DNA of 64,000 nucleotides from Thermodesulfobacterium geofontis OPF15. GTDB taxonomy: Bacteria; Desulfobacterota; Thermodesulfobacteria; Thermodesulfobacteriales; Thermodesulfobacteriaceae. The notes below the pieces were generated by a model. The model did no database searches. It had not been told where the DNA came from and was given only the letters and a program-made list of their open reading frames with translations. The position numbers and the translations under genes are program-made. Below, one piece after another: positions 8,801-17,227 of the stretch (positions are counted from its first letter, which is position 1; every line of letters begins with the position of its first letter). The stretch lies in NCBI RefSeq assembly GCF_000215975.1, contig NC_015682.1:1550001-1614000 (forward strand), written 5' to 3'.

Positions 8801-10175
8801 TTATGAAAGCTTTAACCTTTTCTACATCCTTAGGAAGGATTTCAAATTTTTGAGGAAGTTTATAAAGTTTTTCTATTTCTTCAGGTAATTTAATAGAAAA
8901 ACCTAAAGCTTTACTTACTGTTTCAGGGAATTTGGCAGGATGAGCAGTTGCTAAACAAATTAAAGGGTATTTATCTTTAAACTTTAATCCTGCCTTTACT
9001 CCTACTGCAGTATGAGGATCAAGTATATAACCTGTTTCTTTATAAAATTCCTTTATTGTTTCCAAAGTTTCTTCTTCATTAACGGAGGCAGAAAGAAAAT
9101 CTTTTTGAACTCTTTTTACTTCTTCTTCTGAAAATTTAATAGCTTTTTCTTTAGCAAATTTTTCCATAATCTCTTTAGTTTTTTTTGCATCTTCATGATA
9201 AAAATAATAAATATATCTTTCAAAATTGCTTGCTACTTGAATATCCATTGAGGGACTTATAGTTGGTTTTACTTTTCTCACAGAATAATCTCCATTATTA
9301 ACAAATCTACAAAGTATATCATTTTCATTGGTGGCTAAAATAAGTCTTTCTATCCTTTTTTCCCCCAACATTATCTTTGTCAAATATCCTGCAAATATGT
9401 CTCCAAAATTTCCTGTAGGAACTGAAATTCTAATGCTTTCACATTTCTCTTTTTCAGAAACTCTAAAATAAGCCCAAAAATAATAAACCATCTGTGCCAT
9501 TATTCTTGCCCAATTTATAGAATTAACTGTAGTTAATCTATATTTTCTTTTAAATTCTAAATCCATAAATAAACTTTTAACTATAGCTTGACAATCATCA
9601 AAGGTTCCTTCTATAGCAATATTATAAACATTAGGATCAGTTACAGTTGTCATCATTAAAGCTTGGACTTCAGAAACTTTTTTGTAGGGGTGTAAAATAA
9701 ATATAGCTATATTTTTTTTGCCTCTTACTCCATAAATAGCTGCTGAGCCTGTATCTCCTGAAGTTGCTCCTAAGATATTAATTTTTTTGTTTGTTTCTAA
9801 GAGCAGTTTTTCAAACAATACCCCTAAAAATTGTAAAGCTATATCTTTAAAAGCCCAAGTAGGTCCGTGAAAAAGTTCTAATATATAGATATCTCCTACT
9901 TTTACTACTGGAGTTATATCTTTTACCCTAAAAGTTTTGTAAGCTTTTTCTATAATCTCTTTTAGATCCTTTTCTTCTATATCAGAAACATAGTATTTAA
10001 AAATTTTAAGTGCCAATTCTTGATAATTTAATTTTCTTAATTCTTCTATCTCCTTTTCTGAAAGTTTTGGTACCTTTTCAGGTACAATTAAACCACCATC
10101 AGGAGCAAGTCCTTCAAAAACTGTGTCTTTAAAAGAAATTTTAGGCATTTCTCCACGAGTACTTATGTACTTCAT
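8784..10175 (-). CDS. thrC: Threonine synthase
   Basis: This PLP enzyme converts O-phosphohomoserine to L-threonine. It has 463 residues, the long form found in E. coli and many diderms. The N-terminus MKYISTRGEMPKISFKDTVF is typical. The PLP lysine is K110 in HGPTWAFKD. The phosphate-binding loop is GATSGDTGSAAIYG, followed later by VPTGNFGDIFAGY. It lies in a run of genes with cell-shape functions and no other threonine genes, so the link appears positional only. Confidence 0.97.
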   Translation of the reverse strand: MKYISTRGEMPKISFKDTVFEGLAPDGGLIVPEKVPKLSEKEIEELRKLNYQELALKIFKYYVSDIEEKDLKEIIEKAYKTFRVKDITPVVKVGDIYILELFHGPTWAFKDIALQFLGVLFEKLLLETNKKINILGATSGDTGSAAIYGVRGKKNIAIFILHPYKKVSEVQALMMTTVTDPNVYNIAIEGTFDDCQAIVKSLFMDLEFKRKYRLTTVNSINWARIMAQMVYYFWAYFRVSEKEKCESIRISVPTGNFGDIFAGYLTKIMLGEKRIERLILATNENDILCRFVNNGDYSVRKVKPTISPSMDIQVASNFERYIYYFYHEDAKKTKEIMEKFAKEKAIKFSEEEVKRVQKDFLSASVNEEETLETIKEFYKETGYILDPHTAVGVKAGLKFKDKYPLICLATAHPAKFPETVSKALGFSIKLPEEIEKLYKLPQKFEILPKDVEKVKAFISEKAI

Positions 10176-10179
10176 AATT

Positions 10180-10404
10180 CTAAAATCCTTTAGTTTTAAT
10201 CACTTCTAACCTATTTTTCATTCTATCTATATATTTTCTTATATCTGCTTTAAATTCTGCCAAGGTTTGATGATTCTTCTGATAAACCTTTATTAGCTCA
10301 TTCATCCAATATTCTAAAGTCTCTTTTTCTTTTTGAATAAGTTCTTTCTGAACCTTTTCTTTTAATTTATTTAAAATTTTAGGATCTATTCCCTCCAAAA
10401 TCAT
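10180..10404 (-). CDS. Small helical protein of unknown function
   Basis: I do not recognise this 74-residue protein. It is almost entirely predicted helix and is rich in Lys, Glu and Leu, with no Cys or His cluster, no signal peptide and no membrane segment. A good AAAGAGG-type ribosome binding site precedes the ATG. It lies 20 bases after the metallo-hydrolase gene and 4 bases before thrC on the same strand, and codon use matches the neighbours, so it is very likely a real gene of this operon. Confidence 0.6.
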   Translation of the reverse strand: MILEGIDPKILNKLKEKVQKELIQKEKETLEYWMNELIKVYQKNHQTLAEFKADIRKYIDRMKNRLEVIKTKGF

Positions 10405-10424
10405 CCACCTCTTTTTAAAAATTA

Positions 10425-11183
10425 TTATATCTCTATTTCCATAAAATCCTTAGCTAAATATATTTCTCCTTTAAATCTTTCTTTTATTATATCTAAATCT
10501 ACATTTTCGCTATGGGGATAAAAATGAGAAAGAATTAATCTTCTTACTTTAGCCCTTTCTGAAATAAGTGCAATATCTTCCGGAGATAAATGATGTTCTA
10601 CGTAGAATTCTTTAGAATTGGAGCATTCTATTATTAATAAATCTGCCTCTTCTGAAAGCTCTATCAATTCTTCACAATAGCCTGTATCTCCTGAATAAAC
10701 AAGACTCCTTCCTTCGTATTCAAGTCTTATAGCTAAACTCTCAGGATTATGCTTTACTGGTGTAGTATAAGCTTTAAAGGGTCCTATAGAAAATCTATAT
10801 TTTTTTTGCTTAGGAAGAAGATTGATGTTTAATAATTCTCTGGGTGGTTCAATCCAGTCTCTAAAAGCTATCTTTAAAGTATTATAAAATTGAGAGAAAT
10901 CTTCAGAAACGTATAAACTTATAGGTAATATTCTTTTATAGCCTAAACTATATCTTGTTGCAAAAAGAAAAGGAATAAGGTCTGTTACATGATCAGGATG
11001 GAAATGGGATATAAAAATTGCTGAGATGTCTTCGAGCTTTTTTCCGATTTTTAAAATTTGCCTTAAAATCCCTGGACCTAAATCAAGAAGAAGAGAAAAA
11101 TCATCTACTTCTACTAAATAACCTGGAGAATTCCTATCCAAACGAATCCAACCTGTTCCAGATCCAAGAACAAAAATTTTCAT
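10425..11183 (-). CDS. Metallo-beta-lactamase-fold hydrolase (ribonuclease Z/ElaC-like)
   Basis: This is a 252-residue metal hydrolase. The metal motif HxHxDH is at H60-H62-D64-H65 (ISHFHPDHVTDL), the next ligand is in YSGDTGYCEEL, and LILSHFYPHSE supplies the last histidine. The N-terminus MKIFVLGSGTGWIRLDRNSP is of the ElaC/AtsA subgroup. The protein lacks an obvious long tRNA-binding exosite insertion, so tRNA 3' processing is possible but not shown; a small phosphodiester or arylsulfate substrate is an alternative. It overlaps the TPR gene by 4 bases. Confidence 0.85.
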   Translation of the reverse strand: MKIFVLGSGTGWIRLDRNSPGYLVEVDDFSLLLDLGPGILRQILKIGKKLEDISAIFISHFHPDHVTDLIPFLFATRYSLGYKRILPISLYVSEDFSQFYNTLKIAFRDWIEPPRELLNINLLPKQKKYRFSIGPFKAYTTPVKHNPESLAIRLEYEGRSLVYSGDTGYCEELIELSEEADLLIIECSNSKEFYVEHHLSPEDIALISERAKVRRLILSHFYPHSENVDLDIIKERFKGEIYLAKDFMEIEI

Positions 11184-12712
11184 CGAATATCCAATCCAAA
11201 CTCTTTTTTAATTTTTTCAATTTCTTCAGGAGAAAGTATTTCTTGTGCTTCTTTTAATAATGCCTGAGATATTTCTTTTTCTTTATTAAAATAAAGATAA
11301 AGCCATGCAAGAAAAAGTAATGTTTCTCCATCTCTTTCTTTAAGAGTAAGAACATCTTTTAAATATTTAAATGCTTTTTTATATTCCTTTTTATAAAAAT
11401 AAAATTTTCCAAGATAAATTCTTTCTTTTAAAGAAAGGTTTTTTAGTGATGTTAGAAAATCTCCTAACTCTTCATATTCTTCAAAATCCCATAAATATTT
11501 TATCAAAGCTTCTCTAAAAACATTATTTTCCGGATCTAAAAGATGGGCTTTATAAAAATGATATTTTGCCTCTTCTTTTTTCTCCTTTTTTAGATAAATT
11601 AAAGCAAGGTTGTAATGAATTAAAGGGTCCTCTTTTTTACAACTACAAAGCTCTTTTTTTAAAATTTTTTCTGCCCTATCAAGTTCTCCAAAAGTATAAT
11701 AAATAGCCGATTCACTTAAGGCTAATTCAACTGGTTGTTTAGTATAATCTCTTGAAAGTAGATAATATTTAAGAGCTTTACCAAGGTCTTTCCATTCATA
11801 ATAAAGATCCCCTATTACATGATAGGTAAAACCCTCAAAAACTTTTATATTTATTTGATTAACTCTTTTTGCATGTTCATAAGCTCCTATGAGAAAAATT
11901 AAAGGAGTTGAACCTTTATCTTTAAATTTCCCCCAAACATCCCAAGACAAAACCCCTGTTTTAGTTGAATTTTCTTTATATAAAGAAGTTATTTTATTTA
12001 AATCTAAATTTTTAACCAAAAAGAGACTATTTTCTCCTTCAAGTTCTTTTATTATTTTTGCTCCTACCTTTTTCAAATCTTCTTTTATGTCCCTTTTCGA
12101 AGATAAAATTAGAACCCCCTCTTTTATTTTTAAAAATTTATTTGTTATTTCTGAGAGTTTATTTACTTCTAAGGTAGGTAAATAATTTTCCAAAGATTTC
12201 AGAGCCTTTTGAGAAAGATAAGAAAATTCTAATATTTGGGCAAGTTTTAAATTATTTTTTATATCTTCTTCTGAAAATTCTTTGTAAAAATTTACTTCAA
12301 CAGAAAAAAATCTTACTTTTTTCTTCCATAAATTAATAAGAATTTTAAAGGCATTTCCCCATTCAGAGGGATAAAAATAATAGGTTTCATTAAGTCTTAT
12401 GAAAGGAAACTCAGAAAATATTTTTTTATTTTCAAAATTTTTATAAGGAAAGAAAAATAAATAACCAGATACTTCCCTTTCTTTCAAAACTAAATTTAGC
12501 AATTTATAGGAAAAAAAATTATTTTCTATATTTTCCCATAAAAATCTCTCTGCTAAAAGTAAGGGCAATAAATTCTTAGAAGTTTTATAATTCTTTATAA
12601 GTTCCTCAGTAGAATACCTAAAAATTTCTTTAAAGTTTATTTCTTTGAAAATTTCAAGATTTTGTAAATATGGAATAAACCAGTGTATATTAGGAGGTAT
12701 ATTTTTTATCAT
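11180..12712 (-). CDS. Tetratricopeptide-repeat protein of unknown function
   Basis: The protein has about 510 residues. The N-terminal two thirds resemble no family I know. The C-terminal part (about 320-490) carries several degenerate TPRs, for example YHVIGDLYYEWKDLGKALKY, IHYNLALIYLKKEKKEEAKY and IYLGKFYFYKKEYKKAFKYL. TPRs mediate protein-protein contacts. There is no signal peptide, so it is probably cytoplasmic. I use the ATG at 12710-12712. A TTG five codons earlier (12725-12727) is also open, and in both cases the start lies inside the end of selA, an overlap of 23 or 38 bases. Confidence 0.7.
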   Translation of the reverse strand: MIKNIPPNIHWFIPYLQNLEIFKEINFKEIFRYSTEELIKNYKTSKNLLPLLLAERFLWENIENNFFSYKLLNLVLKEREVSGYLFFFPYKNFENKKIFSEFPFIRLNETYYFYPSEWGNAFKILINLWKKKVRFFSVEVNFYKEFSEEDIKNNLKLAQILEFSYLSQKALKSLENYLPTLEVNKLSEITNKFLKIKEGVLILSSKRDIKEDLKKVGAKIIKELEGENSLFLVKNLDLNKITSLYKENSTKTGVLSWDVWGKFKDKGSTPLIFLIGAYEHAKRVNQINIKVFEGFTYHVIGDLYYEWKDLGKALKYYLLSRDYTKQPVELALSESAIYYTFGELDRAEKILKKELCSCKKEDPLIHYNLALIYLKKEKKEEAKYHFYKAHLLDPENNVFREALIKYLWDFEEYEELGDFLTSLKNLSLKERIYLGKFYFYKKEYKKAFKYLKDVLTLKERDGETLLFLAWLYLYFNKEKEISQALLKEAQEILSPEEIEKIKKEFGLDIR

Positions 12713-14069
12713 TTCCAAACTTTTCAAATGCGGAAATTATTTCTTTATAGTCCTCATCAAAAAGACACCTTACGTCAATTAAAAGTCTTTCTTCTTCTAT
12801 TCTTGTTATTATAGGAGGTTCATTTTCTCTCAGAATTTTTTGTAAGTTTTGGGGAGAAAGGGGAGATTTTACAGCTACTGCATAAGAAATTAAATCTAAA
12901 GTGGGAAGAGCCCCTCCTCCGGTTTTATTGATAGTCTCAATCACTTCAAAATTAAATTCTTTAAGTTTAAGTTTTCTAAGTTTTTTTAAAAGATATTTTG
13001 CTCTTTTCTTCAAAATTTCCTTAGGAGTTAAAATCATTTTAAGTACAGGAATGTGCTCTAAAGCGAGGTTTTCATCTCTATATAATCTTAAAGTTGCTTC
13101 TAAACCAGCTAAGGTTAGCTTATCAATTCTTAAGGCACGATTTAAGGGATTTTTTCTTATTTTTTCTATAAATTCTTTTTTCCCAAGAATAATTCCCGCT
13201 TGAGGACCTCCTAAAAGTTTATCTCCTGAAAAAGTAACAATATCAACCCCTGCCTTCAGAACTTCTTGTACAGTAGGTTCTTTTTTTAATCCATATTTGG
13301 AAAAATCGATAAAACATCCACTCCCAAGATCTTTCATGACTGGAAGTCCAAATTTTTTACCCAGAGTTACCAAATCCTCTACTGAAACTTCTTTAGCAAA
13401 ACCTATTATCTCAAAATTACTTTTATGTACTTTTAAAAGTAAAGCAGTATTTTCATTGATAGCATTTTCATAATCAGATAAATGAGTTTTATTAGTAGTT
13501 CCTACTTCCTTTAAAATACACCCTGCCCATTTCATCACTTCAGGTATTCTAAAAGATCCTCCAATCTCAACAAGCTCTCCTCTTGATACTATAACCTCTT
13601 TTCCATAGGCTAAGGTATTTAAAGAAATTAACACAGCTGCTGCATTGTTATTTACTATTAAAGCACTTTCAGCTTGGGTAATTTCTTTTAATATTTCTTC
13701 TACATGAACATATCTACTTCCTCTTTTCCCTTCCTTTAAATCAAATTCTAAATTGGAATAATATTTCGCTACTTTTGTTATCTCTTCTATCGCTTTTTTA
13801 CAAAGTGGAGCTCTCCCCAAATTAGTATGAATTACTACTCCAGTTGCATTTATCACTCTTTTTAAAGACGGAGTTTCATATTTTTTAAAGACTTCTTTCA
13901 TTAAGTTTTCTAAGTAAGATTCTTCAAGTTTTTGAAGTTCTTTTTTTTGCCATTTTTCTCTTATAATTTGAGCTACTCTTCTTGAAGGTTCTGTAAAATA
14001 AGATATAGGATAATTAGGATAAAGTTTTGAAAATTTTTCTTTTAATTCATTTACTGAAGGAATTCGCAT
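12690..14069 (-). CDS. selA: L-seryl-tRNA(Sec) selenium transferase
   Basis: This PLP enzyme converts Ser-tRNA(Sec) to Sec-tRNA(Sec) with selenophosphate. It has 459 residues, a normal length. The N-terminal domain is RIPSVNELKEKFSKLYPNYP and the core has INATGVVIHTNLGRAPLC. The PLP lysine is K284 in TFSGDKLLGGPQAG. It starts right behind the aminotransferase gene. It implies that the organism makes selenoproteins, so in-frame TGA codons elsewhere in the genome may be sense. selB, selD and tRNA-Sec are not in this window. Confidence 0.95.
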   Translation of the reverse strand: MRIPSVNELKEKFSKLYPNYPISYFTEPSRRVAQIIREKWQKKELQKLEESYLENLMKEVFKKYETPSLKRVINATGVVIHTNLGRAPLCKKAIEEITKVAKYYSNLEFDLKEGKRGSRYVHVEEILKEITQAESALIVNNNAAAVLISLNTLAYGKEVIVSRGELVEIGGSFRIPEVMKWAGCILKEVGTTNKTHLSDYENAINENTALLLKVHKSNFEIIGFAKEVSVEDLVTLGKKFGLPVMKDLGSGCFIDFSKYGLKKEPTVQEVLKAGVDIVTFSGDKLLGGPQAGIILGKKEFIEKIRKNPLNRALRIDKLTLAGLEATLRLYRDENLALEHIPVLKMILTPKEILKKRAKYLLKKLRKLKLKEFNFEVIETINKTGGGALPTLDLISYAVAVKSPLSPQNLQKILRENEPPIITRIEEERLLIDVRCLFDEDYKEIISAFEKFGNDKKYTS

Positions 14070-15272
14070 CTAAGAAATAAGTTTTTTAATAAATCTCTCG
14101 ATTCTTTCTAAAGCTTCTTCAAGGATCTTTTCTTCTGGTAAAAATATAATACGAAAATGTTTAGTTCCTGGTTTCTGTCCGAAACCGCTTCCATGAACTA
14201 CAACTACACCTTCTTCTAAAATTAATTTTTTTGTAAATTCAAGATCATCAATATGAGGAATTTCTAATCTTGGGAAGGCATAAAAAGCTCCTAAAGGTTT
14301 AACACACGAAATGAAGGGTATTTGATTTAATCCCTCCACTAAAATGTCCCTCCTTCTTCTAAGCATTTGAATTACTTCTTTAATATAATGATTTTCATTA
14401 TTTAAAGCAACAGGAATAGCATATTGTAAGGGATGTGGAGCACAAAGACGAGTTCTTGCCAATTTATGAATTGCTTCTATATAATCTTCTAATAAATCTT
14501 TAGGACCAGAAATAATCCCCCAACCTATTCTAAATCCCGGAGCAAAATAATTTTTAGAAAGTCCATTAAAAGTAATTACAGGTACTTCATCACTTAAAGA
14601 TGCTATAGAAACATATTTTAAATTATCCTCTAATATATATTGATCATAGATTTCATCAGAAAGAATTACTAAATTATATTTTTTAGCTATTTCTACTATT
14701 CTCTCTAAGGTTTCTTTTGAATAGATTGCACCTGTTGGATTATTAGGATTTATTATTACAATAGCTCTGGTTTTTTTATCTATTAAAGGTTCAATACTTT
14801 CTATATCTGGTTCCCAGTTTTTATTTTCATCTAATAAATAATATCTTGCCTCTATTCTAAATTTAGAAACAATAGCTTGATATAAAGGATAACAAGGGCA
14901 TGGAAGTAAAATATTTTCTTCGGAATTAACCAAAGCTGAGATAGCAAATTCTATAGCTTCAGATGCTCCTTGAGTAATATAAATATCAACTGGTTTTATA
15001 CCCTTTTTAAGAGCATTAGCTTCTATAGCTTTTATAGCCTCTGGTATACCAGAAGATTCAGAATAGGAATTGTAATTTTTTTGTAAGGCTTTACAAACTG
15101 CCTCAATTATAGATTTAGGAGTTTTAAATCCATATTTTACTGGATCACCAATATTTAAATAAATTAAATCCTTTCCCCGCTTTTTTGCTTCTTCAGAAGC
15201 CTCAACTATATCTCTTATAGCATACTCTACTTGAAGTGTCCTAAAAGCTGGTTTAATTTTATTTTTTCCCAT
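14070..15272 (-). CDS. Class I/II pyridoxal-phosphate aminotransferase (AlaA-like)
   Basis: This is a fold-type I aminotransferase of 400 residues. INPNNPTGAIYSKETLE and the PLP lysine K240 in FNGLSKNYFAPGFRIGW (with R248) are clear, as is the C-terminal substrate arginine region KHFRIIFLPEEK. The N-terminus and the motif IYLNIGDPVKYGF resemble AlaA-type alanine aminotransferases, including archaeal forms. Aspartate or another 2-oxo acid pair cannot be excluded. It is the first gene of the long leftward operon and has a candidate promoter upstream. Confidence 0.9.
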   Translation of the reverse strand: MGKNKIKPAFRTLQVEYAIRDIVEASEEAKKRGKDLIYLNIGDPVKYGFKTPKSIIEAVCKALQKNYNSYSESSGIPEAIKAIEANALKKGIKPVDIYITQGASEAIEFAISALVNSEENILLPCPCYPLYQAIVSKFRIEARYYLLDENKNWEPDIESIEPLIDKKTRAIVIINPNNPTGAIYSKETLERIVEIAKKYNLVILSDEIYDQYILEDNLKYVSIASLSDEVPVITFNGLSKNYFAPGFRIGWGIISGPKDLLEDYIEAIHKLARTRLCAPHPLQYAIPVALNNENHYIKEVIQMLRRRRDILVEGLNQIPFISCVKPLGAFYAFPRLEIPHIDDLEFTKKLILEEGVVVVHGSGFGQKPGTKHFRIIFLPEEKILEEALERIERFIKKLIS

Positions 15273-15301
15273 TTTTACTAACCTATTTAGGATAATTAAA
15301 G

Positions 15302-15332
15302 TTTATATTTCTCCCAAAAATTTATTTGTCAA
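15302..15332 (-). promoter_or_regulatory. Candidate sigma-70 promoter of the aminotransferase-selA operon
   Basis: On the minus strand a perfect TTGACA (15327-15332) is followed after 19 bases by TATAAA (15302-15307). The spacer is longer than ideal; shifting to ATATAA gives 18. It lies 30 bases before the aminotransferase ATG in the divergent gap with the citrate synthase gene. Confidence 0.45.
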
Positions 15333-15424
15333 TCCCCTTATTAAAGATTTTAAAAATTAACTTATACTTGATTTTACCAAAATATTCATTAGTATTTTTA
15401 AAAGGTAGATAAAAGGGGGTAAGT

Positions 15425-17227
15425 ATGCTTAAGTATAAACCTCTCAGAAAATTTTATACTTTACAAGAAACAGAAGAACCTAATTTATTAAAAGATTTTT
15501 TTCCCTATGTAGAACCTCCAAGAATTTTTTTTGATGGGAAATATATTCCTCCTCAACCTGCAAAAGATTTTTATATTACTGATACCACTTTCAGAGATGG
15601 TCAACAAGCAAGAACTCCTTATACCCCTGAACAAATAGAAACTCTTTATAAATTTTTACACCAATTAAGTGGACCTAAAGGAATAATAAGAAAAACTGAA
15701 TTCTTTTTATATACAAAAAGAGACAGAGAGGCTTTAGAAAGGTGTCTTTCTTTAGGTTATCAATATCCTGAAATTACAGGTTGGATAAGAGCAAAAAAAG
15801 AGGATCTAAAACTTGTTAAAGAGGCGGGGCTTAAAGAAACAGGAATTTTAACTTCCTGTTCTGATTATCATATCTATTTAAAATTAAAAAAAACAAGAAA
15901 AGAAGCTTTAGAGGATTATTTAGCTATAGTGAAAGAAGCTCTTTCCTTAGGAATCAGACCAAGATGTCATTTTGAAGATGTAACCCGTGCAGATATTTAT
16001 GGATTTGTTATCCCCTTTGCTATAGAACTTATGAAATTAAGAGAAGAAAGTAAAATAGATATAAAAATAAGGCTTTGTGATACCTTAGGTGTAGCTGTTC
16101 CATTTCCTGAAGCTTGCTTACCTATAAGTGTTCCTAAATTAATAAGAGCACTTATAGAGGAGGCTGGGGTTCCAGAAACTCTTTTAGAATGGCATGGACA
16201 TAATGATTTTTACAGAGCAGTAATTAATGCTACAACTGCTTGGCTTTATGGTTGTACCTATGTAAATACTTCTCTACTTGGAATAGGAGAAAGAACCGGA
16301 AATACTCCTTTAGAAGCTATGGTTTTTGAATATATATGTTTGAGAGGAACTGCCGACGGAATGGATACCACAGTAATAACAGATATTGTAAACTATTATA
16401 AAAATGTTTTGCATGAAAAAATACCTGTTAGGCAACCTTTTGTAGGAGAAGAATTTAATGCAACCAAAGCAGGTATTCACATTGATGGGATTATTAAAAA
16501 TGAAGAAATTTATAATCCTTTTGATACTTTAAAACTTCTCAAAAGACCTATTCAAATTATTATTACAGATAAAAGTGGAACAGCAGGTATTGCTTATTGG
16601 ATAAATACCCATTTTGGACTTGAAGGGGATAAAAAAATCGATAAAAGACATCCAGGAGTGGCAAAAATTTATAAAAAGATCCTTGAAGAATACGAAAAGG
16701 GAAGGGTTACCCCTATTTCAAATGAAGAAATATATACCTTGGTTAGAAAATATATACCAGAACTTTTTGTATCAGAATTAGACCACTTAAGAGATTATGT
16801 AATAGATCTTATGACCAAGTATATAGAAGATTTAGCCCAAGATCCGAATATAGTCTCTTTAGATCCGCAAAAGATGAAAAGGGTTTTAAAAACTTTTTTA
16901 GAAGATCATCCCTATGTTCAATTTATCTATGTTGTAGATACTGAAGGTAAACCCATTATAGGGCTTACTAATGATTTTGAGTATATTAAAAAATTTGAGG
17001 AACTTCTAAAAACCGAGACTTTTGAAAATAGGGATTGGTTCATAAACCCTATGAAAACTGGAGAAACTTATACTTCTAAATTTTATACCTCAAAAATAAC
17101 CTCTAACCTTTGTATTACTATATCTACGCCTGTTAGAAATAAATATGAGGAAATAATTGGTATTCTTGGAATGGATATAAAATTTGAAGATGTAGTTAAA
17201 ATGGAAAATGGATCCTATGAAGTCTAA
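15425..17227 (+). CDS. Re-type citrate synthase candidate with C-terminal Cache-like domain
   Basis: This 600-residue protein belongs to the HMGL/isopropylmalate-homocitrate synthase superfamily. ITDTTFRDGQQARTPYT (51-67), IRKTEFFLYTKRDREALE, YPEITGWIRA and the metal motif WHGHND with H257 and H259 fit the (R)-citrate synthase branch first described in Clostridium kluyveri. These are often misannotated as isopropylmalate synthase or histone-lysine N-methyltransferase. The expected reaction is oxaloacetate + acetyl-CoA to citrate. After about residue 455 a Cache/PDC-like sensor module follows: FIYVVDTEGKPIIGL, NRDWFINPMKTGETY, ITISTPVRN, IGILGMDIKFED. No membrane segment is present, so the module is cytoplasmic. 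A strong AGGGGG site precedes the ATG. Homocitrate synthase is the main alternative. Confidence 0.8.
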   Translation: MLKYKPLRKFYTLQETEEPNLLKDFFPYVEPPRIFFDGKYIPPQPAKDFYITDTTFRDGQQARTPYTPEQIETLYKFLHQLSGPKGIIRKTEFFLYTKRDREALERCLSLGYQYPEITGWIRAKKEDLKLVKEAGLKETGILTSCSDYHIYLKLKKTRKEALEDYLAIVKEALSLGIRPRCHFEDVTRADIYGFVIPFAIELMKLREESKIDIKIRLCDTLGVAVPFPEACLPISVPKLIRALIEEAGVPETLLEWHGHNDFYRAVINATTAWLYGCTYVNTSLLGIGERTGNTPLEAMVFEYICLRGTADGMDTTVITDIVNYYKNVLHEKIPVRQPFVGEEFNATKAGIHIDGIIKNEEIYNPFDTLKLLKRPIQIIITDKSGTAGIAYWINTHFGLEGDKKIDKRHPGVAKIYKKILEEYEKGRVTPISNEEIYTLVRKYIPELFVSELDHLRDYVIDLMTKYIEDLAQDPNIVSLDPQKMKRVLKTFLEDHPYVQFIYVVDTEGKPIIGLTNDFEYIKKFEELLKTETFENRDWFINPMKTGETYTSKFYTSKITSNLCITISTPVRNKYEEIIGILGMDIKFEDVVKMENGSYEV

